DNA of 64,000 nucleotides from Actinophytocola glycyrrhizae. Its GTDB lineage: Bacteria; Actinomycetota; Actinomycetes; Mycobacteriales; Pseudonocardiaceae. Below are positions 24,488 through 32,786 of the stretch, piece after piece (the first letter of the stretch is position 1; every line of letters begins with the position of its first letter). The stretch covers positions 62,001 through 126,000 of the forward strand of contig NZ_JBHSIS010000002.1 in NCBI RefSeq assembly GCF_042653545.1, in the 5' to 3' direction. A program made the position numbers and the translations under genes. The notes below the pieces were generated by a model. That model saw nothing but the letters and a program-made list of their open reading frames with translations. It was not told where the DNA came from and searched no databases.

Positions 24488-26221
24488 ATGCGCCCGAAGG
24501 TTCCCCATGCCGATCCCGGCGTGCCCGATGCCCGCGGCCCGCTGCGGTTCCTGTTGTGGCTGGTGCGCATGCAGCGCTGGCGGGTGCTGCTCGGCGCGAC
24601 GCTGGCCACCACGTGGATGGTGCTGCTCATGCTGCCGCCCTACCTGATGGCGCGCGCCATCGACGACGGCCTGCGTGCCCGCGACCTCGGCGCGCTCGGG
24701 TTCTGGGTCGTGGTGCTCGCCGTCGCGGGCGCGGCCAACGCCGCCATCGGCGTGGTGCGGCACCGCACCATGACGTTCATCCGCAACGACGCCGCCTACC
24801 GGACCGTGCAGGTCGTGATCCGTCACGCCGTGCGGGTCGGCGCCGAGCTGCCCCGCCGCGTCACCTCCGGTGAGGTCGTGAGCATCGGTGCCGCCGACCT
24901 CGACCGCATCGCCCGCACCATGACCGCCACCGGCCCCGGAGTGGGCGCCGTCGTCACCTACGGCGCGGTCGCCGTGCTGCTCGTGTCGATCTCCCCGCTG
25001 CTCGCGGTCGTGGTCCTGGTCGGCGTGCCGCTGTTCGTGCTGTCGATCGGGCCGCTGCTGAACCGGTTGCGCCGCACCGAGTCCGTGTACCGGGAGAACC
25101 AGGGATCGCTCACCGCCCGCGCCGGTGACATCGTGGCGGGGCTGCGGGTGCTGTGCGGCATCGGCGGCAAGGACCTGTTCGCGACACGGTTCCGCCGCCG
25201 CTCCCAGGCGCTGCGCACCGAGGGCTACCGGGTGGGGTCGGTCGCGAGCTGGATCGAGGGGGTCGCGGTCGGGCTGCCGAGCCTGTTCCTCGCGGCCGTC
25301 ACCTGGCTCGCGGCGCGGATGACCGCGGCGGGGGAGATCACCATCGGCGAGATGGTCGCCGTGTACGGGTACGTCGCCGTCCTGTCCACGCCGGTGTACT
25401 TCCTCATCGAGGGCGCGCAGGACATCAGCCGGGGTCTGGTCGCCGCCCGCCGCGTCACCGACGTGCTCGGCATCGAACCCGCCGTCGAGGACCGGGCAGG
25501 TGACGACCCGCCCGTACCGGCACCGGCCGGGCCCGCGCCGCTGCACGACCCCGACAGCGGGCTGACCGTGCGACCCGGTGAGTTGCTCGCGATCGCGGCC
25601 GCCGCGCCCGCCGACGCCACCGGCCTCGTCGACCGGCTCGGCCGCTACACCAACTCCGCCGTGACGTGGGGCGGGGTGCCGCTGTCGGACGTGCCGCTCA
25701 CCGACGTGCGGTCCCGCGTGCTGGTCGCGGACAACGACGCCTACCTGTTCGCCGGCGCGCTGCGGGACGTGGTCGCTCCCAGGGACGGTCTCGACGACCG
25801 CGCCGTCACCGACGCCATCCGGGTCGCGATGGCGCAGGACGTGGTCGACGCCCTGCCGGCGGGCATCGACTCGTTCGTCGAGGCCCAGGGCCGGTCCCTG
25901 TCCGGCGGGCAACGACAACGGCTGCGGCTGGTACGCGCACTGCTCGCCGACCCCGAGGTGCTGCTGCTCGTGGAACCCACCTCGGCCGTCGACGCGCACA
26001 CCGAGTCGGTGGTGGCCGAGCGGCTGCGGGCCGCCCGCCGTGGCCGTACGACCGTGGTGGTCGCGACGTCACCGCTGCTGCTCGACCGGGCCGACCGCGT
26101 CGCGTACCTGGTCGACGGGCGGGTCGCCGCCACCGGCACCCACACCGACCTGCTCACCACCGAACCCGGGTACCGCACGGTCGCGTTCCGGGGAGCGCAG
26201 GAGGACCTCGTCCGTGACTGA
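24488..26221 (+). CDS. ABC exporter half, with degenerate Walker A
   Basis: 577-residue half-transporter: six membrane helices (about 20-300) and an ATPase domain (about 335-570). The nucleotide domain lacks a Walker A: where G-x-x-G-x-GKST is expected there is LLAIAAAAPADATGLVD. The signature LSGGQRQR is intact, and Walker B is altered (LLLVEPTSAVD, no Asp before Glu). It must work with the next gene, which has the opposite set of losses. ATG at 24488; overlaps the partner by 8 bases. Likely exports a hydrophobic compound; substrate unknown. Confidence 0.9.
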   Translation: MRPKVPHADPGVPDARGPLRFLLWLVRMQRWRVLLGATLATTWMVLLMLPPYLMARAIDDGLRARDLGALGFWVVVLAVAGAANAAIGVVRHRTMTFIRNDAAYRTVQVVIRHAVRVGAELPRRVTSGEVVSIGAADLDRIARTMTATGPGVGAVVTYGAVAVLLVSISPLLAVVVLVGVPLFVLSIGPLLNRLRRTESVYRENQGSLTARAGDIVAGLRVLCGIGGKDLFATRFRRRSQALRTEGYRVGSVASWIEGVAVGLPSLFLAAVTWLAARMTAAGEITIGEMVAVYGYVAVLSTPVYFLIEGAQDISRGLVAARRVTDVLGIEPAVEDRAGDDPPVPAPAGPAPLHDPDSGLTVRPGELLAIAAAAPADATGLVDRLGRYTNSAVTWGGVPLSDVPLTDVRSRVLVADNDAYLFAGALRDVVAPRDGLDDRAVTDAIRVAMAQDVVDALPAGIDSFVEAQGRSLSGGQRQRLRLVRALLADPEVLLLVEPTSAVDAHTESVVAERLRAARRGRTTVVVATSPLLLDRADRVAYLVDGRVAATGTHTDLLTTEPGYRTVAFRGAQEDLVRD

Positions 26222-27956
26222 CACCTGGCAGTTGCCGGTCGCCGACGCCCGCGGGGTGCGGCGCGCGGCAGGGGACATCATCCGCGCGGACCCCGTCGCC
26301 ACCGTGCTGGTCGTCGTCACGACCTGCCTCGCGGCCGCCGCCGGGCTGGGGGCGCCGTGGCTGATCGGCAGGATCGTCAACCAGGTCGAGTCCGGCGAAC
26401 CGGACCTGGCCGCCATCGACCTGCTGGCGCTCGCGATCGTCGCGTTCGCCGTGGGACACATGGTGCTCACCCGGTTCGCCAGGTACTTCGCGCACCGCTT
26501 CGCCGAGCGGTCACTCGCACGGCTGCGGGAGGAGTTCGTCGACCGGACGCTCGCGCTGCCGACGGCGGTCGTCGAGCGTGCCGGCACCGGTGACCTGATG
26601 TCCCGCACCACCGCCGACGTCGCGACCGTCGGCGGTGCGCTGCGCGACGCCGCGCCCGAGGTGTTCATGGGCACCCTGCAGGCGACGCTGATCTTCGGTG
26701 CCATGTTCCTGCTGAACCCGGTGCTCGCGGGCGCTGCCCTGCTGGGCATCTCCGGGCTGTGGTTCGCGGGCCGGTGGTACCTGAAGCGGGCCAGGACCGC
26801 CTACCTCGCGGAGGGCGCGGCGAACTCCGCGCTGTCCGAGTCGATCGCGGCGACCGTCGACGGTGCCCGCACGATCGAGGTGTTCGACCTGCGGGCTCGC
26901 CGCGTCGCCGACGGCGACACCGCCGTCCGGGACGGCTTCCGCACCAAACTGCGCACCCTGTTCCTGCGTTGCGTCCTGTTCCCCATGGTCGACTTCTCGA
27001 GCATCGTGGCGATGGTGGTCGTGCTGCTCATGGGCGGCGTCATGTACGTCAACGACCTGGTGAGCCTCGGCGCGGTGATCTCGGTGAGCCTGTACGCGAT
27101 GCAGCTGGTCAACCCCATCAACCAGATGCTGATGTGGATGGAGCAGGTGCAGCGCAGCGCCGCGTCACTCGCCCGGCTCAAGGGCGTCGGCGAGGTCGAG
27201 CCCACCCCGGTCGGCGAGGCGACCCCGGACGACGACCGGCTCGAGGTCAGCGGCGTCCGGTACGCCTACAGCGGGGACCGGGACGTGCTGCACGGGGTCG
27301 ACCTGTCGGTGCGGCCGGGGGAGCGGCTCGCGATCGTCGGCCCGTCCGGGGCGGGGAAGTCCACGCTGGGGCGGCTGCTCGCCGGGGTCGACGCGCCGAA
27401 GACCGGCACGATCACCGTCGGCGGCGCCCAGGTCGCGCTGCTCGCGCCCGAGGAACTGCGGCGGCGGATCGTGCTGGTCACCCAGGAACACCACGTGTTC
27501 ATCGGCACCGTGCGCGACAACCTCGCGATCGCGGCACCGGACGCGGACGACGACACGATGTACGCGGCACTGTCGGCCGTCGACGCGACCTGGGTGCGGG
27601 AGCTGCCGGAAGGCCTGTCGACCGAACTGGGCGCGAACGCCATGACACTCGACGCGCCGCAGGCCCAGCAGCTCGCGCTCGCCAGGGTCGTGCTGGCCGA
27701 CCCGCACACGGTGATCCTCGACGAGGCCACCGCACTGCTCGACCCGGCCACCGCCCGCCACGCAGAACGCGCCATGGCCGCTGTCCTCGAAGGCCGCACA
27801 GTCATCGCCATCGCCCACCGCCTGCACACCGCGCACTACGCCGACCGCGTGGCGGTCATGGCGGACGGCCGCATCACCGAACTGGGCAGCCACGACGACC
27901 TGGTCGCCGCGAACGGCGAATACGCCACCCTGTGGCACCACTGGCACGGCAACTGA
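26214..27956 (+). CDS. ABC exporter half, with degenerate signature motif
   Basis: 580-residue partner of the upstream half-transporter. The ATPase domain has an intact Walker A GPSGAGKST, Q-loop TQEHHVF, Walker B VILDEATALLD and H-loop AHRLHTA, but LSGGQ is replaced by LDAPQAQQ. In the heterodimer its Walker A faces the partner's good signature (one working site) and its bad signature faces the partner's missing Walker A (one dead site). GTG at 26214 overlaps the previous stop. A very large inverted repeat begins at its stop codon. Confidence 0.92.
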   Translation: MTDTWQLPVADARGVRRAAGDIIRADPVATVLVVVTTCLAAAAGLGAPWLIGRIVNQVESGEPDLAAIDLLALAIVAFAVGHMVLTRFARYFAHRFAERSLARLREEFVDRTLALPTAVVERAGTGDLMSRTTADVATVGGALRDAAPEVFMGTLQATLIFGAMFLLNPVLAGAALLGISGLWFAGRWYLKRARTAYLAEGAANSALSESIAATVDGARTIEVFDLRARRVADGDTAVRDGFRTKLRTLFLRCVLFPMVDFSSIVAMVVVLLMGGVMYVNDLVSLGAVISVSLYAMQLVNPINQMLMWMEQVQRSAASLARLKGVGEVEPTPVGEATPDDDRLEVSGVRYAYSGDRDVLHGVDLSVRPGERLAIVGPSGAGKSTLGRLLAGVDAPKTGTITVGGAQVALLAPEELRRRIVLVTQEHHVFIGTVRDNLAIAAPDADDDTMYAALSAVDATWVRELPEGLSTELGANAMTLDAPQAQQLALARVVLADPHTVILDEATALLDPATARHAERAMAAVLEGRTVIAIAHRLHTAHYADRVAVMADGRITELGSHDDLVAANGEYATLWHHWHGN

Positions 27957-28095
27957 CCGCGCGAGTCCCCCGTTCGCGACCCGCGAGTCCCCGGTTCGCG
28001 ACCGCCGAGTTGACCGTTCGCGACACGACGCGAACCGCGAACTCAGGGGTTCTGAACGGGGGACTCGCGGGTCGCGAACGGGGGACTCGCGCGGT
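27956..28095. repeat. large inverted repeat, 42-base arms
   Basis: Arms at 27956-27997 and 28054-28095 pair with one mismatch. Each arm is itself two tandem copies of a unit reading GCGAGTCCCCCGTTCGCGAC. The 56-base loop holds further variants (GTTCGCGAC, CGCGAACC, GCGAACTC). It lies between the ABC exporter stop (+) and the WYL gene stop (-), so it may end transcription from both sides. The unit looks like a dispersed intergenic repeat. Confidence 0.85.
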
Positions 28096-28121
28096 TTGGT
28101 GGGAGGCGGGGAGTGGGTGGC

Positions 28122-29075
28122 CTACGGTGTTGGTCTCGTGTGGCGGGCCACCAGTTCCGTGCCCAGCCGGGCCAGTTCGGCGCGCACCTCGGGGGAGTCC
28201 TCGACCTCGATCATCGCGCCCCAGCCCGCGAGCGGCTGCGCGATCATCAGTGGCGTCGGCGCGGCGAGCCGCACCCGGACCCGGCCGTCATCGGCCGGAC
28301 CGAGCACCTCGCAGTGCCGCCCGTACTGGTCCCGCAACACGAACACGAACCGCTCCGCCACCAGAACCGTCGCCGAGACAAGCGACCTGCGATGCTCGAC
28401 TTCGGTCACGACCTGCTCCCACACCGACGACAGATCGAACCCCTCCGGCCGGTCGAACGTCTCCCCGGTCACCTCCGCGTCGGCGATCCGGTCGACCCGG
28501 AACGTCCGCTGACCACGTTCGGTCCCACCGACCAGGTACCAGATCTCGTCCTTGTCGACGAGACCCCACGGCGCCACCATCCGCTCCGCCCGCGCCCGCC
28601 CCCGCGCCGCGTAGGTGAACCGCACCTTCCTGCGCCCCACCACCGCCCGCTGCAACAACTCCACGACAGGGGAGCGGTCCCTGGGGCGCTCACCCCACCG
28701 CGCCGGATCCAGGACCACCGCGTCCGCGGCCGCTTCCGCGTCAGCGCGGAACGTGTCGGGCAACGCCCGCACAAGCTTGCGGAGCGCGGCCTTCACCTCG
28801 GGCGCCACCGCCGCGGCCGGCCCCACCAGCAGGAACAACGCCTGCGCCTCGGCCGCCGTCAACCCGGACAGATCCGTGCGGGCACCACCGACCAACGACC
28901 AGCCACCGCCACGGCCGGGCTGCGGATACACCGGGATCCCCGCCGTGGACAGCGCCTCGAGATCCCGCCGCGCCGTGGCGACCGACACCTCCAGCTCCTG
29001 CGCGACCTCCGCCGCCGTCACCCGGCCACGCGCCTGCATCAGAAGGAGGGTCGCCACCAGACGGTCAGCACGCAT
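28122..29075 (-). CDS. YafY-type HTH-WYL transcriptional regulator
   Basis: 317-residue regulator with an intact N-terminal HTH (MRADRLVATLLLMQARGRVTAAE ... SVATARRDLEAL, residues 1-55), a WYL domain (VRFTYAARGRARAER ... WYLVGGT, about 145-215) and a WCX end. ATG at 29075. It is divergent from a VOC protein gene at 29170, and the gap contains a perfect 10-base inverted repeat, the probable operator. WYL domains sense small ligands or nucleic acid. Confidence 0.9.
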   Translation of the reverse strand: MRADRLVATLLLMQARGRVTAAEVAQELEVSVATARRDLEALSTAGIPVYPQPGRGGGWSLVGGARTDLSGLTAAEAQALFLLVGPAAAVAPEVKAALRKLVRALPDTFRADAEAAADAVVLDPARWGERPRDRSPVVELLQRAVVGRRKVRFTYAARGRARAERMVAPWGLVDKDEIWYLVGGTERGQRTFRVDRIADAEVTGETFDRPEGFDLSSVWEQVVTEVEHRRSLVSATVLVAERFVFVLRDQYGRHCEVLGPADDGRVRVRLAAPTPLMIAQPLAGWGAMIEVEDSPEVRAELARLGTELVARHTRPTP

Positions 29076-29094
29076 GACACACATTCTCGCCAGA

Positions 29095-29119
29095 AAAGTG
29101 CTCAGACAGTGAGCACTTT
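29095..29119. promoter_or_regulatory. operator candidate AAAGTGCTCA-N5-TGAGCACTTT
   Basis: Perfect 10-base inverted repeat with spacer GACAG, in the 94-base gap between the divergent WYL regulator and VOC genes. It ends 50 bases before the VOC start, a typical place for a regulator controlling both genes. Confidence 0.65.
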
Positions 29120-29169
29120 CCCGGGGAGAGTGGATCCCGACAGCACGACAAACCGAAGGGGATCACCAC

Positions 29170-29583
29170 ATGTTCCGCGGATTCGCCACCATCAGCTACT
29201 ACGCCGACGACATGACCGCCGCCCAGGCCTGGTACACCGAACTGCTCGGCGTGCCGCCCTACTTCCGGCGCGACCACGACGGCGCACCCGCCTACCTCGA
29301 GTACCGGATCGGTGACTACCAGGCCGAACTCGGCCTCATCGACAGCCGCTTCGCACCCCACGACGTCAGGAACGGCCCAGCCGGCGTGATCATGAACTGG
29401 CACGTCGACGACCTGTCCGCGGTACTCGACCGCCTGCTCGCCATGGGCGCGACACAGCTGGAGGGCATCACCGCCAGGGGAGAGGGGTTCGTCACCGCGT
29501 CCGTGGTCGACCCCTTCGGCAACATCATCGGCATCATGACCAACCCGCACTACCTGACGGTGCTGGCCCAGCGGACCTCATGA
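29170..29583 (+). CDS. VOC (glyoxalase/bleomycin-resistance fold) protein
   Basis: 137-residue single-domain VOC protein with two beta-alpha-beta-beta-beta modules: an early FATISYYADDMTAAQAWYTELLG (split at DDMTAAQ) and a late VVDPFGNIIGIM. The usual metal ligands are only partly present (the Glu of the last strand is missing), so binding rather than catalysis is possible. ATG at 29170 follows GAAGGGG. Likely the target of the divergent WYL regulator. Ends 2 bases before the convergent sigma factor gene. Confidence 0.87.
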   Translation: MFRGFATISYYADDMTAAQAWYTELLGVPPYFRRDHDGAPAYLEYRIGDYQAELGLIDSRFAPHDVRNGPAGVIMNWHVDDLSAVLDRLLAMGATQLEGITARGEGFVTASVVDPFGNIIGIMTNPHYLTVLAQRTS

Positions 29584-29585
29584 CT

Positions 29586-30497
29586 TCATCGCGTCACCGT
29601 CGTCTCCCGCTCCACCCGCGACAGCTTCTCGGGGTTGCGCACGTAGAACAACCCGGTGATCAGGCCACCCTCCACCCGCACCGACATCACACCGTCCAGT
29701 TCACCGTCGAGCCGGAACAGCAACGACGGGAACCCGTTGCACTGCACCGGCTCGACGGTGCCCCGCTGCCGGAACCTCGCAAGGCCCGCGGACAGCAGCC
29801 TGACCACCTTGTCCGCCCCCACGACCGGCCGCGGCACAGCCTGCTTGACCCCGCCACCGTCGCTCAGGATCACCACATCCGGTGCGAGGACGTCGACGAG
29901 CCCCTGCAGGTCACCCGTGTCGACCGCCCGCTGGAACGCCTCGAGCGCGGCCCGGCTCTGGCCAGGGGAGACGGGGTCACGCGGCCTGCGCGCCGCCACG
30001 TGGGTGCGGGCGCGGTGCGCGATCTGGCGCACCGCGGCGGGGGACTTGTCGACGGCCGCCGCGATCTCGTCGTACTCCAGCGCGAACACCTCACGCAGCA
30101 CGAACACCGCACGCTCGGTCGGCGACAGCGTCTCCAGCACCAGCAGCATCGCCATCGACACGCTGTCGGCCAGCGCCACGTCCTCCGCCACGTCCGGTGT
30201 GGTCAACAACGGCTCGGGCAGCCACGAGCCGACGTAGGACTCCTTGCGCCTGCCCAGCGTCCGCAGCCGGTTCAGCGCCTGCCGCGTGGTGATCCGGACC
30301 AGGTACGCCCGCGGGTCCCGCACCGTGCTCAGGTCGACGGTCACCCACCGCAACCACGACTCCTGGAGGACGTCCTCCGCGTCGGCCGCCAGTCCGAGCA
30401 TCTCGTAGGCGACGGTGAACAGCAGATTGCGGTGCGTCATGAACACCTCGGTGGCCGGATCCACCCTGCCGTCCTCGCTCGTCCCGGCGCCGGTCAT
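29586..30497 (-). CDS. sigJ: SigJ-type ECF sigma factor with SnoaL-like C-terminus
   Basis: 303-residue ECF sigma factor of the SigJ/ECF41 group. Region 2 (about 18-85: LLFTVAYEMLGLAADAEDVLQ, split at AYEMLG), region 4 (about 125-180: LSPTERAVFVLREVFALEYDEIA, split at VLREVF), then a SnoaL-like domain (about 200-300) that in this group replaces a separate anti-sigma factor. ATG at 30497. It is divergent from a small gene at 30642, and a 12-base palindrome CACGATTTCGTG lies between them at 30546-30557. Confidence 0.9.
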   Translation of the reverse strand: MTGAGTSEDGRVDPATEVFMTHRNLLFTVAYEMLGLAADAEDVLQESWLRWVTVDLSTVRDPRAYLVRITTRQALNRLRTLGRRKESYVGSWLPEPLLTTPDVAEDVALADSVSMAMLLVLETLSPTERAVFVLREVFALEYDEIAAAVDKSPAAVRQIAHRARTHVAARRPRDPVSPGQSRAALEAFQRAVDTGDLQGLVDVLAPDVVILSDGGGVKQAVPRPVVGADKVVRLLSAGLARFRQRGTVEPVQCNGFPSLLFRLDGELDGVMSVRVEGGLITGLFYVRNPEKLSRVERETTVTR

Positions 30498-30641
30498 GGA
30501 TGACTCCCATCGCTCTGCACATGTCACCCACACGACACCGGACCCCACGATTTCGTGACAAACCCCGGCCACGCCCGCAAAGATCGTAGTGGGGGAGCAC
30601 AGAGCCCTCCGACACCATTCACGCCAGGGCAGGAGCAAGCG

Positions 30642-31085
30642 ATGCGCAACGAGGCCATGGAGCGGTTGGACGTCCTGGTCGGATCGTGGCGGACGACGAT
30701 GCGGAACGCGTGGTTCCTGGAGCCGGCCGACCGAGAGGTGACCGGCTCGGCGACGGCCGAGTGGCTCGACGACGCGTTCGTGGTCTTCCGCTGGAGGATG
30801 GCCGGCGAGGTGGGAGAAGCCACGAGCGAGATGATCCTGGTGCTCGGCCGAAGCGACGCACACGACGCCTACACGGCCTTCTACCACGACGAACGAGGTG
30901 TCTGCCGGGTCTTCGCCATGACGTTCGACGGGTCGCGCTGGAACCTGGGTCGCGAGGACCCCGACATGTTCCAGCGGTTCGTCGCCGACGTCGGGCCGGA
31001 CCGGATCGCGGGCCGCTGGGAGGCGTCGGAGGATCACGGGTCGACCTGGCGCAAGGACTTCGACCTGGTCTTCGATCGGGTCTAG
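30642..31085 (+). CDS. hypothetical protein, DUF1579-like lipocalin-type
   Basis: 147-residue soluble protein. MERLDVLVGSWRTTMRNAW, WLDDAFVVFRWRM and YTAFYHDERGVCRVFAMTFDG-type blocks recall the DUF1579/heme-binding-like beta-barrel that starts with L-V-G-x-W. ATG at 30642 is preceded by AGGAG. It is divergent from the SigJ-type gene and could be in its regulon. No catalytic motif seen. Confidence 0.65.
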   Translation: MRNEAMERLDVLVGSWRTTMRNAWFLEPADREVTGSATAEWLDDAFVVFRWRMAGEVGEATSEMILVLGRSDAHDAYTAFYHDERGVCRVFAMTFDGSRWNLGREDPDMFQRFVADVGPDRIAGRWEASEDHGSTWRKDFDLVFDRV

Positions 31086-31199
31086 CAGCACCGGGGGACC
31101 GCGTTCGCGACAACTCTTACTTAACATAATGTAGATTATCGAACTTACTGGATGGTGTCTTGGCACGGGGTATCAGCAAGCCTCGGCTACTGTTCGCGC
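31086..31199 (+). promoter_or_regulatory. AT-rich promoter region of the zinc-finger sigma factor
   Basis: Short AT-rich stretch in GC-rich DNA, with TTACTTAACATAATG and an inverted repeat ATAAT-GTAG-ATTAT at 31126-31139. It lies about 60-75 bases before ATG 31200. Probably the promoter and perhaps an operator; no defined consensus can be assigned. Confidence 0.35.
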
Positions 31200-32444
31200 A
31201 TGGTCGCCTGTCTCATGTGCGGCCGTCCGCTCCAGGTGTCCGCCGGGCGCGGACGGACGTCGGTGTACTGCTCGGCCGCGTGCAGGCAGAAGGCATACCG
31301 GGCACGACGGTCCACCGGTACGTCAGGCGGCACACTGGACGCCGTCCACCGGGTCATCGCCGACATGTCGCTGCGGATGCAGTTGCTCGCGGTCGATCCG
31401 GAGCGGGTTTCGCGGCCCGCGGCGGAACCGGCCGTGGAGAAACCTCAGGAGAACGCTTCTGAGGGAACCTTCACCGACCTCGTCGAGCCCTACCGGCGTG
31501 AGATACAGGCCTATTGCTACCGGATGCTTGGCTCGTACGACGACGCCGAGGACCTGGTGCAGGATGTGTTCCTGCGGGCGTGGCGTGGCAAGGACGCCTT
31601 CGCGGGCCGTGCCAGCGTCCGCACGTGGCTGTACAGGATCGCCACCAACGCCTGCATGGACTTCCTGCGCCGCAACCAGCGCGAACCCCAGCGGTACGAG
31701 CCGTTGCCCGGCTTCGACTCCGGCGCCGAGGAAGGTCCAGAACGCGTCCCCTGGCTACAGCCCTACCCTGATCAACTTCTGGATCTCGACACCGCGCCGG
31801 ACAGCGCCGCGGTGTCCCGCGAGACACTCGAACTGGTGTTCCTGACCGCGATCCAGCACCTGCCGCCCCGGCAGCGCGCGGTCCTGTTGCTGCGGGACGT
31901 GCTCGACTGGTCGGCCGCGGCCACCGCCGAGCAGCTCGAGATCACCGTGGCGACGGTGAACAACGACCTGCAGCGCGCCAGGCCCGTGCTGCGACAGCAC
32001 CTGCCCGCCCGTCGCGCGGACTGGGCCGTGACGACCGGGCCCTCGGCTGAGGAGAAAGCGCTCGTCGAGCGGTACATGGCCGCGGCGAACAGCGGTGACC
32101 TCGACGCCATGGGTGAGCTGCTGACCGACGGGACGGTTCTGACGATGCCGCCGAACCCGCTGTGGTTCGTCGGGCGGGACGCGATCCTGGCGTTCCTGCG
32201 GCCATCGCTGCTGCCGGACTCGCCCGCCTATGTCGGGGCGTGGCGGAGCCTGGCGACCTCGGCGAACCGGCAGCCCGCCGTCGCCCACTACCTGCAGCGT
32301 CCCGGGACGGCCGTGTTCCGCGCGCAGGTGCTCGACGTGCTGCGTGTCGAGGGCGGCAGGATCGTGCAGATCACCGCGTTCGAACCGCACCTGTTCCCCG
32401 CGTTCGGGTTGCCGCTCAAGCTCCCTCCCCTGCCGCTCTCCTGA
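31200..32444 (+). CDS. ECF sigma factor with N-terminal zinc finger and SnoaL-like domain
   Basis: 414-residue three-part protein. Residues 1-40 hold C4-x2-C7 ... C24-x3-C28 followed by RQKAYRARR, a zinc-finger module that also occurs as a separate protein at 34560. Sigma region 2 (about 85-155: YRREIQAYCYRMLGSYDDAEDL, split at RMLGS) and region 4 (about 205-265: LPPRQRAVLLLRDVLDWSAA) follow, as in the SigG-like ECF group, then a SnoaL-like domain (about 285-400). ATG at 31200 is chosen because it begins the zinc module; an in-frame GTG at 31152 gives a longer, less likely form. Confidence 0.85.
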   Translation: MVACLMCGRPLQVSAGRGRTSVYCSAACRQKAYRARRSTGTSGGTLDAVHRVIADMSLRMQLLAVDPERVSRPAAEPAVEKPQENASEGTFTDLVEPYRREIQAYCYRMLGSYDDAEDLVQDVFLRAWRGKDAFAGRASVRTWLYRIATNACMDFLRRNQREPQRYEPLPGFDSGAEEGPERVPWLQPYPDQLLDLDTAPDSAAVSRETLELVFLTAIQHLPPRQRAVLLLRDVLDWSAAATAEQLEITVATVNNDLQRARPVLRQHLPARRADWAVTTGPSAEEKALVERYMAAANSGDLDAMGELLTDGTVLTMPPNPLWFVGRDAILAFLRPSLLPDSPAYVGAWRSLATSANRQPAVAHYLQRPGTAVFRAQVLDVLRVEGGRIVQITAFEPHLFPAFGLPLKLPPLPLS

Positions 32445-32445
32445 C

Positions 32446-32477
32446 CTCGACATATTTCGTCACGTGACGATATCGAG
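32446..32477. terminator. palindromic hairpin between convergent genes
   Basis: CTCG ... ATAT ... CGTCACGTGACG ... ATAT CGAG folds around a perfect 12-base centre (32458-32469). It begins 2 bases after the sigma-factor stop and 21 bases before the stop of the convergent small gene at 32498. Probably a bidirectional terminator; an operator is possible. Confidence 0.5.
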
Positions 32478-32497
32478 CACAGGGAAAGAAGGCGGGA

Positions 32498-32689
32498 CTA
32501 GGCAGCCTTCGGCATCGCCGCTTCGACCAGCACCCGCTCGACCCTGGCGATCAGCGAGGCCCTGCGCAGGCACCACACCCGGAACGCACGCCGGTCCCCG
32601 CTGTCCAGCGCGGCGTCGATCTGGGCATCCGTGTTGACGATGCAGATCCGCAGGCCGCTGATCTCCGCCGAGGCGTTCGACTCGGACAT
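32498..32689 (-). CDS. small hypothetical protein (63 aa)
   Basis: 63 residues: an N-terminal beta-like ISGLRICIVNTDAQIDAALDSG (split at VNTDAQ) then an Arg-rich amphipathic helix (RRAFRVWCLRRASLIARVERV). ATG at 32689. It lies downstream of the GGDEF-EAL gene on the same strand with a 97-base gap and could be a small regulator of the same unit. Family not recognised. Confidence 0.5.
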   Translation of the reverse strand: MSESNASAEISGLRICIVNTDAQIDAALDSGDRRAFRVWCLRRASLIARVERVLVEAAMPKAA

Positions 32690-32786
32690 TGCGCACCACC
32701 GCCCACCAGAAGGGTTCCCGACCCGAGCGGGTCGTCCTCTATGTGTACAGCGGCGCGCTCGAACGGCGGTTGAGTCCGCCCCGTCT

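Noticed and set aside
28096..28121. Extension of the large inverted repeat into the end of the WYL gene
   Set aside because: Pairing stops at 28095; further similarity is absent.
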